The notes: generated by a model from the letters alone, not told the origin. A stretch of DNA of 64,000 nucleotides from JAHRAW01 sp965262585 (GCA_965262585.1 OZ253546.1:2537701-2601700); one strand, 5' to 3'. Positions 31,601 through 41,024 are shown, counted from the first letter of the stretch. Program-made: numbers and translations.

Positions 31601-31900
31601 GTGAAACGTGCAGATTATAAAAAACTATCCAAAGAAGAGAAAAAGCGGATAAGAAAGGAGAGTGAAAAGAAAATGTGGCGCTGGATTTTTCCTTGGTATG
31701 GAAGTCGATGGTATGTGCAAGTACCATGTTGGATTGTATGGGGTATTGTGTTTATGGTTGTTGCCTTGGCAATAAATTTGATAGTGGATAAAGATGTTTC
31801 TGGTCCTTGGAATTACTTTGATGCTATATTGCTACATATTATTATTGTTGGTGTTGTGCGAGGATGTATTTGGTTAATTAAAAAGTTAATAACCAACTAG
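31601..31900 (+). CDS. Small two-helix membrane protein, unknown
   Basis: A 99-residue protein, not recognised. The N-terminal 25 residues are highly basic (KKLSKEEKKRIRKESEKKMW), followed by two hydrophobic segments (CWIVWGIVFMVVALAINLIV and about 76-93) and a basic tail. GTG 31601 directly follows the glxC stop. The DNA is much more AT-rich than glxC and glxD on either side, suggesting an insertion into the operon. Similar basic two-helix proteins occur in many genomes without known function. Confidence 0.65.
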   Translation: MKRADYKKLSKEEKKRIRKESEKKMWRWIFPWYGSRWYVQVPCWIVWGIVFMVVALAINLIVDKDVSGPWNYFDAILLHIIIVGVVRGCIWLIKKLITN

Positions 31901-31929
31901 ATTAATCGATAGAAATAGATAGCAAGTTA

Positions 31930-33255
31930 ATGAATAAAAAAGTTGACCCAACGTGGCTGACCGAATCGCATTCGTTTCCGCGACCGGTAATCCGTGAAAT
32001 TCAACGCGCTGCGCGTGAGGGAATTTACGATATTCGCGGTTTTGGTGCGAAGCGGAGCGTGCCGAATTTCGACGACTTGCTGCTGCTCGGCGCGAGTATG
32101 TCGCGGTATCCCCTCGAAGGCTACCGCGAAAAATGCGAAACCCAAGTCACTTTGGGCAGCCGACATGCGCGCAACCCGATTACCATCTCGACGCCAATCA
32201 CCATCGCCGGTATGAGTTTCGGCGCGCTCTCGGCGCAAGCCAAAGAAGCCCTCGGTCGCGGCGCGTCTGAAGTCGGCACCAGCACCACCACCGGAGACGG
32301 CGGCATGACCGCCGAAGAACGCCGCCATTCGACCTTGTTGGTCTATCAATACCTGCCGTCTCGCTACGGAATGAACCCCGATGATTTGCGCGCCGCCGAT
32401 GCCATCGAGATCGTAGTCGGGCAGGGCGCAAAACCCGGTGGCGGCGGGATGTTATTGGGGCAGAAAATCACCAAGCGCGTGGCCGAAATGCGCGACTTGC
32501 CGGAAGGCATCGACCAGCGAAGCGCGTGCCGACATCCCGACTGGACCGGGCCGGATGATCTCGAGATTAAAATTCAGGAACTGCGCGAAATCACCGACTG
32601 GAAAGTGCCGATCTATGCCAAGGTCGGCGCCAGCAGGCCATTTTACGATGTGCAACTCGCGGTCAAAGCGGGCGCCGATGTGGTCGTGGTGGACGGCATG
32701 CAAGGCGGCACCGCAGCCACTCAGGAAGTATTCATCGAACATGTCGGCATCCCAACCTTGCCGGCGACCCGCATGGCGGTCGAAGCACTCCGAGACATCG
32801 GCATGCACCGCAAAGTGCAACTCATCGTCTCCGGCGGCATCCGCACCGGCGCGGATGTTGCCAAAGCCCTGGCCCTCGGTGCCGACGCGGTTTCCATCGG
32901 CACCGCCGCACTCATCGCCATGGGTGACAACAGCCCCGAATTCGAACAAGAATACAACGCCATCGGCAGCAGCGCAGGTTACTACGACGACTATCAAGAC
33001 GGCCGCGACCCGTCCGGAATCTCAACACAAGATTTAGACTTGGGCAAACGCCTAGACGCAAAAACCGCCGGCCACCGAGTCGCCAACTACCTACGCTGCC
33101 TGACCCTAGAAACCCAAACCCTAGCCCGCGCCGCCGGCAAAAGCGATGTCCGCAATTTGGAACCGGAAGATTTAGTGGCACTCACGGTCGAAGCGGCGGC
33201 AATGGCGAAAGTGCCGTTGGCGGGAACGGATTGGGTGCCGGGGGTGGGTAGGTGA
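31930..33255 (+). CDS. glxD: FMN-dependent glutamate synthase subunit (GlxD/MgsC-like)
   Basis: A 441-residue FMN protein matching the central/FMN domain of GltB. Motifs: IAGMSFGALSAQAKEALGRG near residue 94, TTTGDGGMTAEERRHS, EIVVGQGAKPGGGGMLLG, VVVVDGMQGGTAATQ, LIVSGGIRTGADVAKALALG, YYDDYQDGRDPSGISTQD and NLEPEDLVALTVEAAAMA, the last three typical of GlxD/MgsC. Where GltB has the C-x5-C-x4-C [3Fe-4S] triad I see no cysteines. The likely reaction, by family, is transfer of a glutamyl-amide amine group to 2-oxoglutarate. Its stop overlaps the next frame. Confidence 0.9.
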   Translation: MNKKVDPTWLTESHSFPRPVIREIQRAAREGIYDIRGFGAKRSVPNFDDLLLLGASMSRYPLEGYREKCETQVTLGSRHARNPITISTPITIAGMSFGALSAQAKEALGRGASEVGTSTTTGDGGMTAEERRHSTLLVYQYLPSRYGMNPDDLRAADAIEIVVGQGAKPGGGGMLLGQKITKRVAEMRDLPEGIDQRSACRHPDWTGPDDLEIKIQELREITDWKVPIYAKVGASRPFYDVQLAVKAGADVVVVDGMQGGTAATQEVFIEHVGIPTLPATRMAVEALRDIGMHRKVQLIVSGGIRTGADVAKALALGADAVSIGTAALIAMGDNSPEFEQEYNAIGSSAGYYDDYQDGRDPSGISTQDLDLGKRLDAKTAGHRVANYLRCLTLETQTLARAAGKSDVRNLEPEDLVALTVEAAAMAKVPLAGTDWVPGVGR

Positions 33256-33269
33256 TAGACACAACAAAT

Positions 33270-34451
33270 ATGATAACATTTTTATTATTGATATTATTTT
33301 TGTTTTTCTCAAATACGCTTGTAGCGGAAACAGTTCCGCAAAATGCGAGCATCAATTACTCTGGTAATGGCTGGACATGTAACAGAGGCTATTATCGGGC
33401 GGGGCAAGGATGCGAGGAAGTGTTGGTGCCGAAAAATGCGGGCATAAATTATTCTGGTAATGGCTGGATATGTAACAGAGGCTATTATCGGGCGGGGCAA
33501 GGATGCGAGGAAGTGTTGGTGCCGAAAAATGCGGGCATAAATTATTCTGGTAATGGCTGGACATGTAACAGAGGCTATTATCGGGCGGGGCAAGGATGCG
33601 AGGAAGTGTTGGTGCCGAAAAATGCGGGCATAAATTATTCTGGTAATGGCTGGATATGTAACAGAGGCTATTATCGGGCGGGGCAAGGATGCGAGGAAGT
33701 GTTGGTGCCGAAAAATGCGGGCATAAATTATTCTGGTAATGGCTGGATATGTAACAGAGGCTATTATCGGGCGGGGCAAGGATGCGAGGAAGTGTTGGTG
33801 CCGAAAAATGCGGGCATAAATTATTCTGGTAATGGCTGGATATGTAACAGAGGCTATTATCGGGCGGGGCAAGGATGCAAAGAGGTGTTGGTGCCGAAGA
33901 ATGCGAGCATAAATTATTCTGGCAATGGCTGGACATGTAATAAAGAATTCAAAAAACAAAAGCATTCTTGTGTGCCAATGACACAAGACGAACTTTACAA
34001 ACAAAAAGAAATTGAAAAAGCTTTAATGTTAGAAATACGGCGCCGCAAAATCTATGGGGTGAATGGCGATGACTGTGAAAATGAATACAAAACAAATGCC
34101 GAAGTATGCGTGAAGATAACCAATAAAAATATAGATTGTAATGAAAGTTATTCTGGTGGTTATTATAACGATTGTGATGTTAGAATAGGATATGTTGTTT
34201 CTACAAATTATAGCGGAAACGCCTATCTTGATGTTGATGTCGAGTGCATAGTTGCAATTGAATACAAAGGCAAGCAAACATATTATTCTCAATCGGACTC
34301 GAGTAAAAAAGACGAGTCACATGATTTGTATGCGCACGACAGTGACCGTGATGCTATGAACTTCAATTTTTCTTTTAGTAACTATAATGAAATAAACAAT
34401 GTAAAAATAGAGTCTGCTAAATGTGAAATTGACGATCTAAATTTGTATTAA
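33270..34451 (+). CDS. Secreted protein with tandem 31-residue Cys repeats
   Basis: About 393 residues, unrecognised function. A signal peptide (MITFLLLILFLFFSNTLVA) is followed by seven near-identical 31-residue repeats with core NYSGNGWTCNRGYYRAGQGC; each has two Cys ten residues apart, probably disulfide-bonded in the periplasm or outside. The last repeat is partial. A C-terminal domain of about 160 residues follows, Asn/Tyr/Ser-rich with several more Cys. Similar GW-C-GY-C repeats occur in assorted proteobacterial exported proteins. The gene is AT-rich and sits between glxD and glnT. ATG 33270 is preferred to GTG 33252, which overlaps glxD. Confidence 0.72.
   Translation: MITFLLLILFLFFSNTLVAETVPQNASINYSGNGWTCNRGYYRAGQGCEEVLVPKNAGINYSGNGWICNRGYYRAGQGCEEVLVPKNAGINYSGNGWTCNRGYYRAGQGCEEVLVPKNAGINYSGNGWICNRGYYRAGQGCEEVLVPKNAGINYSGNGWICNRGYYRAGQGCEEVLVPKNAGINYSGNGWICNRGYYRAGQGCKEVLVPKNASINYSGNGWTCNKEFKKQKHSCVPMTQDELYKQKEIEKALMLEIRRRKIYGVNGDDCENEYKTNAEVCVKITNKNIDCNESYSGGYYNDCDVRIGYVVSTNYSGNAYLDVDVECIVAIEYKGKQTYYSQSDSSKKDESHDLYAHDSDRDAMNFNFSFSNYNEINNVKIESAKCEIDDLNLY
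33354..33950 (+). repeat. 93-bp tandem repeats
   Basis: Seven units begin at 33354, 33447, 33540, 33633, 33726, 33819 and 33912, exactly 93 bases apart. Internal units are nearly identical at DNA level, with the Thr/Ile codon after the Trp as the main difference. Near identity implies recent expansion or gene conversion. Copy-number change keeps frame. Confidence 0.95.
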
Positions 34452-34477
34452 CACACAAAGACCAAGGAGTAATTCTC

Positions 34478-35794
34478 ATGACCAACCTAACCACCATCGC
34501 TAAACAGAAAAAAATTCGCTATTTCCTTATCAGTTTTGTCGATTTATTTGGCGTGTTGCGGGCGAAGTTGGTGCCGGCGCGGGCGATTGGTGATATGCAG
34601 AAAGATGGTGCCGGGTTTGCCGGGTTTGCTTCGTGGTTGGATATGACACCGGCGCATCCTGATATGTTTGCGTTGCCCGATCCCGGTAGTTTGATTCAGT
34701 TGCCGTGGAAGCCGGAAGTGGCGTGGTTGGCGAGCGATTTGTATATGGACGGCGCGCCGGTCGAAGCGTCGCCACGGGTTGCGCTTAAACGGCAGATCGA
34801 GGAAGCGAAGAAAAAGGGATACCGCATGAAGACCGGCGTCGAATGCGAATACTTTTTGATTCAGCCGGACGGCGATGGCTCCAATCCCAGTTTGTCCGAC
34901 TCGCGTGATACTCAGGCGAAACCGTGCTACGACCAATCGGCGTTGATGCGGCGTTTCGATGTGGTTTCGGCGATCTGCGACAGCATGCTCGCGCTTGACT
35001 GGCGGCCGTATCAAAACGATCACGAAGACGCCAACGGGCAGTTTGAGATGAACTGGGAATACGACGATTGTCTGGCGACCGCCGACCGGCATGTTTTTTT
35101 CAAATATATGACGCGGCAAATCGCCGAAGATCACGGCCTGCGTGCGACCTTCATGCCGAAACCATTTGCGCACCTGACCGGCAACGGTTGCCACGCGCAC
35201 GTTTCGCTGTGGGACAAAACCGGCGCAAAGAATTTGTTCGCAAGCAGCCGTGATGAACTCGGACTTTCTAAACTGGCGTACCAATTTCTCGGCGGCATCA
35301 TGCACAACGTCGAAGCGCTCACTTCGATCTTCAATCCGACTGTCAACAGTTACAAACGCATCAACGCGCCGCGCACGCTGTCGGGGGCGACCTGGGCGCC
35401 CAACGCGGTCAGTTATTCGGGCAACAACCGCACCCACATGATTCGGGTTCCGGACGCCGGCCGTTTTGAACTGCGCCTGATGGACGGCGCCGCCAATCCG
35501 TATTTACTGCAAGTTGGAATCCTCGCCGCCGGACTCGACGGCATCGCAAACAAACGCGACCCCGGAAAACGCCTCGATATTAATATGTATACCGAGGGCC
35601 ACAAAGCCAAAGGATTAAAAAAATTGCCGTTGAACCTGTTAGACGCAATCCGCGCCACCGAAAAAAGCCAGTCACTAAAAACCCAACTCGGCGCGGAGTT
35701 GATTGACAGTTACTGCAAGTTAAAACGAGAGCAGTGGAATGAATACACCCGATCGATCAGCCAGTGGGAATACGATCATACGTTGGATTGTTAG
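34478..35794 (+). CDS. glnT: Type III glutamine synthetase-like (GlnT / gamma-glutamylmethylamide synthetase family)
   Basis: ATP-dependent glutamate-amine ligase of 438 residues. Motifs: FVDLFGVLRAKLVPA near residue 16, MKTGVECEYFLIQPDGDG near 122, HEDANGQFEMNWEYDDCL (metal-binding acids), AHLTGNGCHAHVSLW and the substrate-site NRTHMIRVPDAGRFELRLMD. The family ligates ammonia or methylamine to glutamate. Linkage to glxBCD is the arrangement found in rhizobial glx-glnT loci and in methylamine-utilising mgs-gmaS loci. Whether the amine is ammonia, methylamine or something else cannot be told here. A GGAGTAATTCTC leader gives a good ribosome-binding site. Confidence 0.9.
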   Translation: MTNLTTIAKQKKIRYFLISFVDLFGVLRAKLVPARAIGDMQKDGAGFAGFASWLDMTPAHPDMFALPDPGSLIQLPWKPEVAWLASDLYMDGAPVEASPRVALKRQIEEAKKKGYRMKTGVECEYFLIQPDGDGSNPSLSDSRDTQAKPCYDQSALMRRFDVVSAICDSMLALDWRPYQNDHEDANGQFEMNWEYDDCLATADRHVFFKYMTRQIAEDHGLRATFMPKPFAHLTGNGCHAHVSLWDKTGAKNLFASSRDELGLSKLAYQFLGGIMHNVEALTSIFNPTVNSYKRINAPRTLSGATWAPNAVSYSGNNRTHMIRVPDAGRFELRLMDGAANPYLLQVGILAAGLDGIANKRDPGKRLDINMYTEGHKAKGLKKLPLNLLDAIRATEKSQSLKTQLGAELIDSYCKLKREQWNEYTRSISQWEYDHTLDC

Positions 35795-35800
35795 CAGTAT

Positions 35801-37063
35801 TTAATGCAATCCCCGCAACGCTTCGATTACTCGTGTGACTTCTTGTTCGGTGTTGTAATGCGAGAAACTGATTCGTAGCACGCCGTCTTCGCTGTTCTTT
35901 AGCCCGATGCTGTCGAGCAGGCGTTTGGCGTAGAAATGGCCGTGGCCGGCGGCGATTTGTTTTTTGGCGAGGGCTTCTGATAGTTGTTGGGAAGAATAGC
36001 GTTGTGATATTAGTGCGATGTTTGCTTCGCGGTTTTCCATGGTGTTGCGGCCGATGATGCGTAATGGCAGTTGGCGAATCGCATCGAGCAGGGGCGCGCA
36101 TAGTTCGCATTCGTGTTGGTGCATGAGTTTTGAGGTCGCCAGGGTTTTTTCCTTGAGCGAGATATTCGATTCACCAAAATGATGCAGGTGACTGGCGGCG
36201 AAGTACGCGCCGAGACCGGCTAGCGCGGCGATTGCGGCATGTTCGGGGCCGGCGGTATCGAGGCGTTTTTGCGGGCTATCGCGGTTGAAATAATGGCATT
36301 GCCAATCGAGCATCGCGGCGAACTCGGGCGCGGTGTACATGACGCCGAGGTGGGTGGCGTAGGTTTTGTAGGCGCTGAAACAATACGCATCGGGGCGCAG
36401 CGCGGCGAGGTCGGGCCATTGGTGGGGCGCGAAGGAAACCCCGTCGATGATGACGCGCACGTCGTTTTCCCGGCACAGGTCGACCACTTCCCGTACCGGA
36501 TTGATGGTGCCGATGATGTTCGAACTGTGCGTCATGCACAAAATTTTCACACGCGCATCGAGCAATTGCCGCAACGCATCCGCGCATAACTCGCCGGACT
36601 GTGGGTCCACCGCCCAGATCACCAGTTCGCCGCCGTTGCGCTGGCATAGCCGCTCCCATGCGCCGATGTTGGCTTCATGATCTTGCCCGGATACGATGAC
36701 TTTATCCCCCGGCCCGACCAGCGCGGCGCAGGCGACCGCCAGCGTGTTGATGTTCTGCGTGGTCGAAGGGCCGAGGGTGACGGTTTCGGCGGAGACGCCG
36801 AGCAACTCGGCCATGGTTTGGCGGCCATGGTCCATTTGCGCACCGGCTGCGGCGCAAATCTCGCTGGCGCCATATGGTTGCACCTTGTTGGCGCGGTAAA
36901 AATGAAACAACTTATCGAGCACCGCACCGGCGGTATAACTGCCACCGGCGTTTTCAAAAAACGCAGTCTTGGCCGGCAGCGGTTCCGCAAAGGCGGGGAA
37001 GCAGGCGCGCACGAATTCCGAGTCGAGGCGCGGGTCGGGGCGCGGTTGGGCAGATGAATTCAT
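35801..37063 (-). CDS. Class V aminotransferase / cysteine-desulfurase-like protein
   Basis: PLP enzyme of 420 residues from ATG 37063 (a TTG ten codons upstream is possible). Fold landmarks: FFENAGGSYTAGAVLDKL near residue 35, LGPSTTQNINTLAVACAAL, VSGQDHEANIGAWERL, CMTHSSNIIGTINPV, VIIDGVSFAPHQWPDL and the Schiff-base Lys in CFSAYKTYATHLGVMY. It belongs to the NifS-like family, which includes desulfurases, kynureninases and isopenicillin epimerase-like enzymes. No desulfurase active-site Cys loop is obvious, so another lyase or transaminase activity is likely. Convergent with glnT. Confidence 0.82.
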   Translation of the reverse strand: MNSSAQPRPDPRLDSEFVRACFPAFAEPLPAKTAFFENAGGSYTAGAVLDKLFHFYRANKVQPYGASEICAAAGAQMDHGRQTMAELLGVSAETVTLGPSTTQNINTLAVACAALVGPGDKVIVSGQDHEANIGAWERLCQRNGGELVIWAVDPQSGELCADALRQLLDARVKILCMTHSSNIIGTINPVREVVDLCRENDVRVIIDGVSFAPHQWPDLAALRPDAYCFSAYKTYATHLGVMYTAPEFAAMLDWQCHYFNRDSPQKRLDTAGPEHAAIAALAGLGAYFAASHLHHFGESNISLKEKTLATSKLMHQHECELCAPLLDAIRQLPLRIIGRNTMENREANIALISQRYSSQQLSEALAKKQIAAGHGHFYAKRLLDSIGLKNSEDGVLRISFSHYNTEQEVTRVIEALRGLH

Positions 37064-37193
37064 CAGAGGTTTGCCGAGTTCGGGACGAAACAAGGCGCGT
37101 AAGTGTGCGCCGCCGCAAACGGTCTGTCAAATTGTAATTGCGCCGAGATTCGTTCTATAATCTTATTCAGAACAAACCTTCAGAGAAAACATC

Positions 37194-37637
37194 ATGTTCA
37201 AAAAAATTCTGGCACCCATCGACATGCAGCATAGCCACCTTGCAGGGCGTTTGTTGAAACAGGTCGATGAAATGGCCGAAGCATTCGGCGCGCAAGTTCA
37301 TGTGATCACGGTTATTCCGGGGTATGGCATGCCCATAGTCGCGGCTTATTTTCCCGCCACCGCGCAGCAGAAAGTTAAAAAAGAAATGGCGGAGAAACTG
37401 GAGAAATTCGTTCGTTCGAAGATGAAAAACAAAGCCACCACCAGCGTATCGGTGGGCAAGCGCGCGGAGAGCATCCTCAAGGTGGCACGACAACGCAAGC
37501 CGGATCTCATGATCATCGGTTACAACAAGCGCGGAACCGGCGGGGAAATGTTGCTCGGTTCGTGCAGCGCCAAACTGGCGACCCATTCGCCTTGTTCGGT
37601 GATGGCGCTGAAGTTAAGTCGAGACGGAGAGCGGTAA
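37194..37637 (+). CDS. Universal stress protein (UspA family)
   Basis: A 147-residue cytosolic protein of the adenine-nucleotide-binding Usp fold. It opens MFKKILAPIDMQHSHLAGRL and contains LMIIGYNKRGTGGEMLLGSC, corresponding to the G-x2-G-x9-G ATP-binding pattern with slight changes, ending CSVMALKLS. It is monocistronic, convergent with putA. Confidence 0.88.
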   Translation: MFKKILAPIDMQHSHLAGRLLKQVDEMAEAFGAQVHVITVIPGYGMPIVAAYFPATAQQKVKKEMAEKLEKFVRSKMKNKATTSVSVGKRAESILKVARQRKPDLMIIGYNKRGTGGEMLLGSCSAKLATHSPCSVMALKLSRDGER

Positions 37638-37650
37638 AGCGCGAGATTCA

Positions 37651-40600
37651 TTATAACGAGTCCAACGAATCCAACGACAGCAGCGATGCGTTGCCACCGG
37701 CGGCGGTGGTGTCGATGCTGACCGTGCGCTCGAGCGCGAATCCATGTAGATAGTTTGGCCCGCCGGCTTTCGGCCCGGTGCCTGAAAGCCCTTCGCCGCC
37801 GAATGGTTGCGCGCCCACCACCGCGCCGATGGTGTTGCGGTTGACATAGACATTGCCGGCCTTGATGCGCGAGCGGATGCGCTCCACGGTGGAATGGATG
37901 CGGCTGTGAATTCCGAAAGTCAATCCGTAACCGGCGGCATTGATGTCGTCCACCACCCGCTCCAAATCGGCCCCGTTGAAACGCGCGATATGCAGCACCG
38001 GGCCAAACACTTCTTCAGCGAGGTCGGCGATGCCGTTGATTTCGATGATAGTCGGGGGAAAGAAAAATCCTCCTGTTGCATTGTTTATGCCGCCACTCAT
38101 CACCTTGTATCCCTTTTTGCGGCATCGCTCAACATGGCGTGTCAAATTCTCCCGTGCCGCTGCATCGATCACCGGGCCGATGTCCGTAGAGATGCGCATG
38201 GGATCGCCGACTTGCAGTTCCGCCAGCGCGCCGTGCAACATTTCACTGATGCGCTCGGCCACATCGCTTTGCAAATAAAGCACTCGGAGTGCCGAGCAGC
38301 GTTGCCCCGCGCTTTGGAAGGCCGACGCCATCACATCGCCGACCACTTGTTCGGGCAGGGCGGTGGAGTCCACAATCATGGCGTTGATGCCGCCGGTCTC
38401 GGCGATGAACGGGCGAATCGGCCCCGGGTTTTTCGCCAGTGCTTGCTGGATTTGGTTGGCGGTTGCGGTGGAGCCGGTGAAGGCGACCCCGTCAATGCGA
38501 GGATCCGATACCAGTTTCGCCGCCACCGCCGGGCCGTCTCCGGGCAGGCAATGCAACACCTCGTTAGGCACACCCGCTTGGTGCAGCAACGCCACAGCGT
38601 GGGCTGCGATCAACGGGGTTTGCTCGGCGGGTTTGGCGATGACGCAGTTACCGGCGGCAAGCGCGGCGCCAGATTGCCCGGTGAATATCGCCAGCGGGAA
38701 ATTCCACGGGCTGATGCAGACGAACACCCCGCGGCCGTGCATGGACAATTCATTGCGCTCGCCGGTGGGGCCGGGGAGGGGTTGCGCCTCGGCAAAATCT
38801 CGCCGCGCCAGTTGGGCGTAATAGCGTAGAAAATCTACCGCCTCCCGCAATTCGGCAATGGCGTCCGGCAGGGTCTTACCCGCTTCGACCGTACACAAAA
38901 ACAAGAACTCGTCTCGATGTCGTTGATACAAGTCGGCGGCGGCTTCGAGAATATCGGCGCGGGCGTTTCCGCCTAACTTATCCCAATGCTCCGTCGCTGC
39001 GTTGGCCGAGGTGATGGCGTTTTCGATGTCCTCGGCGCGGGCGTGATGAACCACGCCGATTTTTTCCCCGCTGGCGGGGTTAATGACCGGAATGTTTTCA
39101 CTTGCACCTTGCTTGGCGGCATTCCAAGGCGGCACGGTGATAGGGTGTGCCATCCGGGATTTTGTCCGCAACTGTTGGGTGGCGCGGTAATATCGTCCCA
39201 CGGTTTCGCTGTCGAAGTGGTTCATTCCGGCGGAGTTCTCGCGGTCGGGATAAAGGCGCAAAGGCACCGGGATGTTGGGATGGGATATGGGTTGGCATTG
39301 GGACAACGCCGACACCGGGTCGCGGATAATCTGTTCCATGGGCAGATGCTTGTCCACCAGACGATTGACGAAGGAACTGTTGGCGCCATTCTCCAGCAGC
39401 CGCCGCACCAGATACGCCAGCAACTCCCGATGCGGCCCCACCGGTGCGTAAATCCGGCAAGCCGCCCGATGCCGGTGCATCACCTGATCGTAGAGGATTT
39501 CCCCCATGCCGTGGAGGCATTGAAATTCGAAGTCCCGGCGTTCATCGGCGAAGATCAAAATGGATGCCACGGTGTGGGCGTTGTGGGTGGCGAACAACGG
39601 GAAAAAGCAGTCCGGTTGAGCCAGCAGTTTGCGCGCGCATGCCAGATACGAAACATCGGTGGCCGCCTTGCGGGTGAACACCGGATAGTCGGCGAAGCCG
39701 TTGACTTGCGCCTGTTTAATTTCGGTGTCCCAGTAAGCGCCTTTTACCAGCCGAATCATTATTTTTCGATTGCTCCGTGAAGCAAGGTCTTGTAGCCAGT
39801 CAATAACCGCCGGGGCGCGTTTTTGATAACCCTGCACGACAAAACCGAGACCATTCCAATTTTTCAGGTCGCGATCCAGGGACAACGATTCGAGCACCGA
39901 CAACGACGGATCGAGTCGCTCGGATTCTTCGGCATCGATGGTCAGCCCCAGCCCAAACCCGCGCGCCGCCATGCACAACGATTTGATGCGCGGCAGCAGT
40001 TCATCCATGACGCGGTGGGCTTGAGCGAATTCGTAGCGGGGATGGAGGGCCGATAACTTCACCGACAGCCCGGCGCTGCGCAGCGGGTCGCCGAAGGTGT
40101 CGTTTTTTCCGATGGCGTCGATGGCCTCATGGTAGGCAGCGAGATATTTTTGCGCGTCCTCGGTGGTGCGTGCCGCCTCCCCCAGCATGTCGTAAGAATA
40201 AGCATAGCCACGGCGTTCCCTTGAGCGCGCGGCTTTGAGTCCGGCGTGTATATCCTCGGCCAGCACAAACTGCCGCCCCATGATTTTCATCGCCCGAATG
40301 AGCGCGGCGCGAATAACCGGCTCGCCACTGCGCGCCACCAATCGGGCAATCAGACGCGGGAAATGCTCGCCGATAGGGTCCGCCGCCGGCCGCTCCAGTG
40401 CCATTACTTTGCCGGTCAGCATCAGCCCCCAGGTGGATACATTGACAAAAAGGGACTCGCTGTGGCCCAGATGAGCACGCCAGTCGCCGCCGGTCAGGGT
40501 ATCTTCGATGAAGGCATCGGCGGTTTGCGAGTCGGGAATCCGTAGCAACGCCTCGGCCAAACACATCAAGGCCACGCCTTCCTGACTGGACAATTTGTAT

Positions 40601-40818
40601 TCCTGCAAAAACGCATCCAGGCCGCCCGGCCCGTGAGAATCGGCACGGATCGCCTGTACCAGTTGGCGCGCGATTTTGTCGATGCGATGGCGTTGCTGGC
40701 GACTAACCGCCACCCCCTCCAGCAACCGCGCAACACACTCGCCCTCATCCGCATGATACGCACCACGAACCGCGATCCGCAGTGGATTGTCGTCCGCAAG
40801 CGGGGCTGTTGGAATCAT
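37651..40818 (-). CDS. putA: Bifunctional proline dehydrogenase / P5C dehydrogenase
   Basis: Oxidises proline to glutamate, 1055 residues. The PRODH domain (about 80-480) has IKSLCMAARGFGLGLTIDAEESERLDPSL, FVVQGYQKRAPAVIDWL, MIRLVKGAYWDTEIK and FPLFATHNAHT. The P5C dehydrogenase domain (about 560-1040) has VFVCISPWNFPLAIFTGQ, FTGSTATANQIQQAL, catalytic Glu in FIAETGGINAMIVDS and Cys in AFQSAGQRCSALRVLYL. The N-terminal ribbon-helix-helix repressor domain of E. coli PutA is absent, so this form does not autoregulate. ATG 40818 with AGGTG upstream is chosen; a longer frame runs into the ffs gene and is rejected. It would feed glutamate to the glx/glnT system. Confidence 0.95.
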   Translation of the reverse strand: MIPTAPLADDNPLRIAVRGAYHADEGECVARLLEGVAVSRQQRHRIDKIARQLVQAIRADSHGPGGLDAFLQEYKLSSQEGVALMCLAEALLRIPDSQTADAFIEDTLTGGDWRAHLGHSESLFVNVSTWGLMLTGKVMALERPAADPIGEHFPRLIARLVARSGEPVIRAALIRAMKIMGRQFVLAEDIHAGLKAARSRERRGYAYSYDMLGEAARTTEDAQKYLAAYHEAIDAIGKNDTFGDPLRSAGLSVKLSALHPRYEFAQAHRVMDELLPRIKSLCMAARGFGLGLTIDAEESERLDPSLSVLESLSLDRDLKNWNGLGFVVQGYQKRAPAVIDWLQDLASRSNRKIMIRLVKGAYWDTEIKQAQVNGFADYPVFTRKAATDVSYLACARKLLAQPDCFFPLFATHNAHTVASILIFADERRDFEFQCLHGMGEILYDQVMHRHRAACRIYAPVGPHRELLAYLVRRLLENGANSSFVNRLVDKHLPMEQIIRDPVSALSQCQPISHPNIPVPLRLYPDRENSAGMNHFDSETVGRYYRATQQLRTKSRMAHPITVPPWNAAKQGASENIPVINPASGEKIGVVHHARAEDIENAITSANAATEHWDKLGGNARADILEAAADLYQRHRDEFLFLCTVEAGKTLPDAIAELREAVDFLRYYAQLARRDFAEAQPLPGPTGERNELSMHGRGVFVCISPWNFPLAIFTGQSGAALAAGNCVIAKPAEQTPLIAAHAVALLHQAGVPNEVLHCLPGDGPAVAAKLVSDPRIDGVAFTGSTATANQIQQALAKNPGPIRPFIAETGGINAMIVDSTALPEQVVGDVMASAFQSAGQRCSALRVLYLQSDVAERISEMLHGALAELQVGDPMRISTDIGPVIDAAARENLTRHVERCRKKGYKVMSGGINNATGGFFFPPTIIEINGIADLAEEVFGPVLHIARFNGADLERVVDDINAAGYGLTFGIHSRIHSTVERIRSRIKAGNVYVNRNTIGAVVGAQPFGGEGLSGTGPKAGGPNYLHGFALERTVSIDTTAAGGNASLLSLDSLDSL

Positions 40819-40879
40819 TGGGTTATTACACCTGTTAAATAGCGCCATCGCAAGGAAGCGGTTTGCGCTGTTTTGAGGG

Positions 40880-40885
40880 TATAAT
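40880..40885 (+). promoter_or_regulatory. -10 hexamer of the 4.5S RNA promoter
   Basis: A consensus TATAAT lies 26 bases before the first base of the 4.5S RNA helix. The -35 side is weak. A short 5' leader would need trimming, as is known for 4.5S RNA. Confidence 0.55.
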
Positions 40886-40911
40886 ATCCTTGAAGTTCGA
40901 GGGTCATCAAT

Positions 40912-41024
40912 GGCGGTGAAGGCCGGTCTCCTCGGCGGCGATACGTTGTTAACTCGGTCAGGTCCGGAAGGAAGCAGCCGCAGCAACCGATTCGAGCGTT
41001 GGGGCCGGGTCGGCTGGATCCGCC
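40912..41024 (+). ncRNA. ffs: 4.5S signal recognition particle RNA
   Basis: About 113 nt. The universally conserved SRP apical domain is present: GGTCAGGTCCGGAAGGAAGC followed by AGCC. The ends GGCGG and CCGCC pair and the two flanks form a long hairpin, as in small bacterial SRP RNA. It binds Ffh and targets membrane proteins. It lies between divergent putA and dnaX; ffs before dnaX is a common gammaproteobacterial order. Confidence 0.96.

Noticed and set aside
33354..33950. Regular 93-bp repeats as a possible CRISPR array
   Set aside because: Repeats are directly adjacent with no spacers and are in frame inside a signal-peptide-bearing gene.
33309..34004. Long minus-strand open frame with Pro/His repeats
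   Set aside because: Exact shadow of the tandem repeats in the plus-strand gene; no ribosome-binding site or family resemblance.
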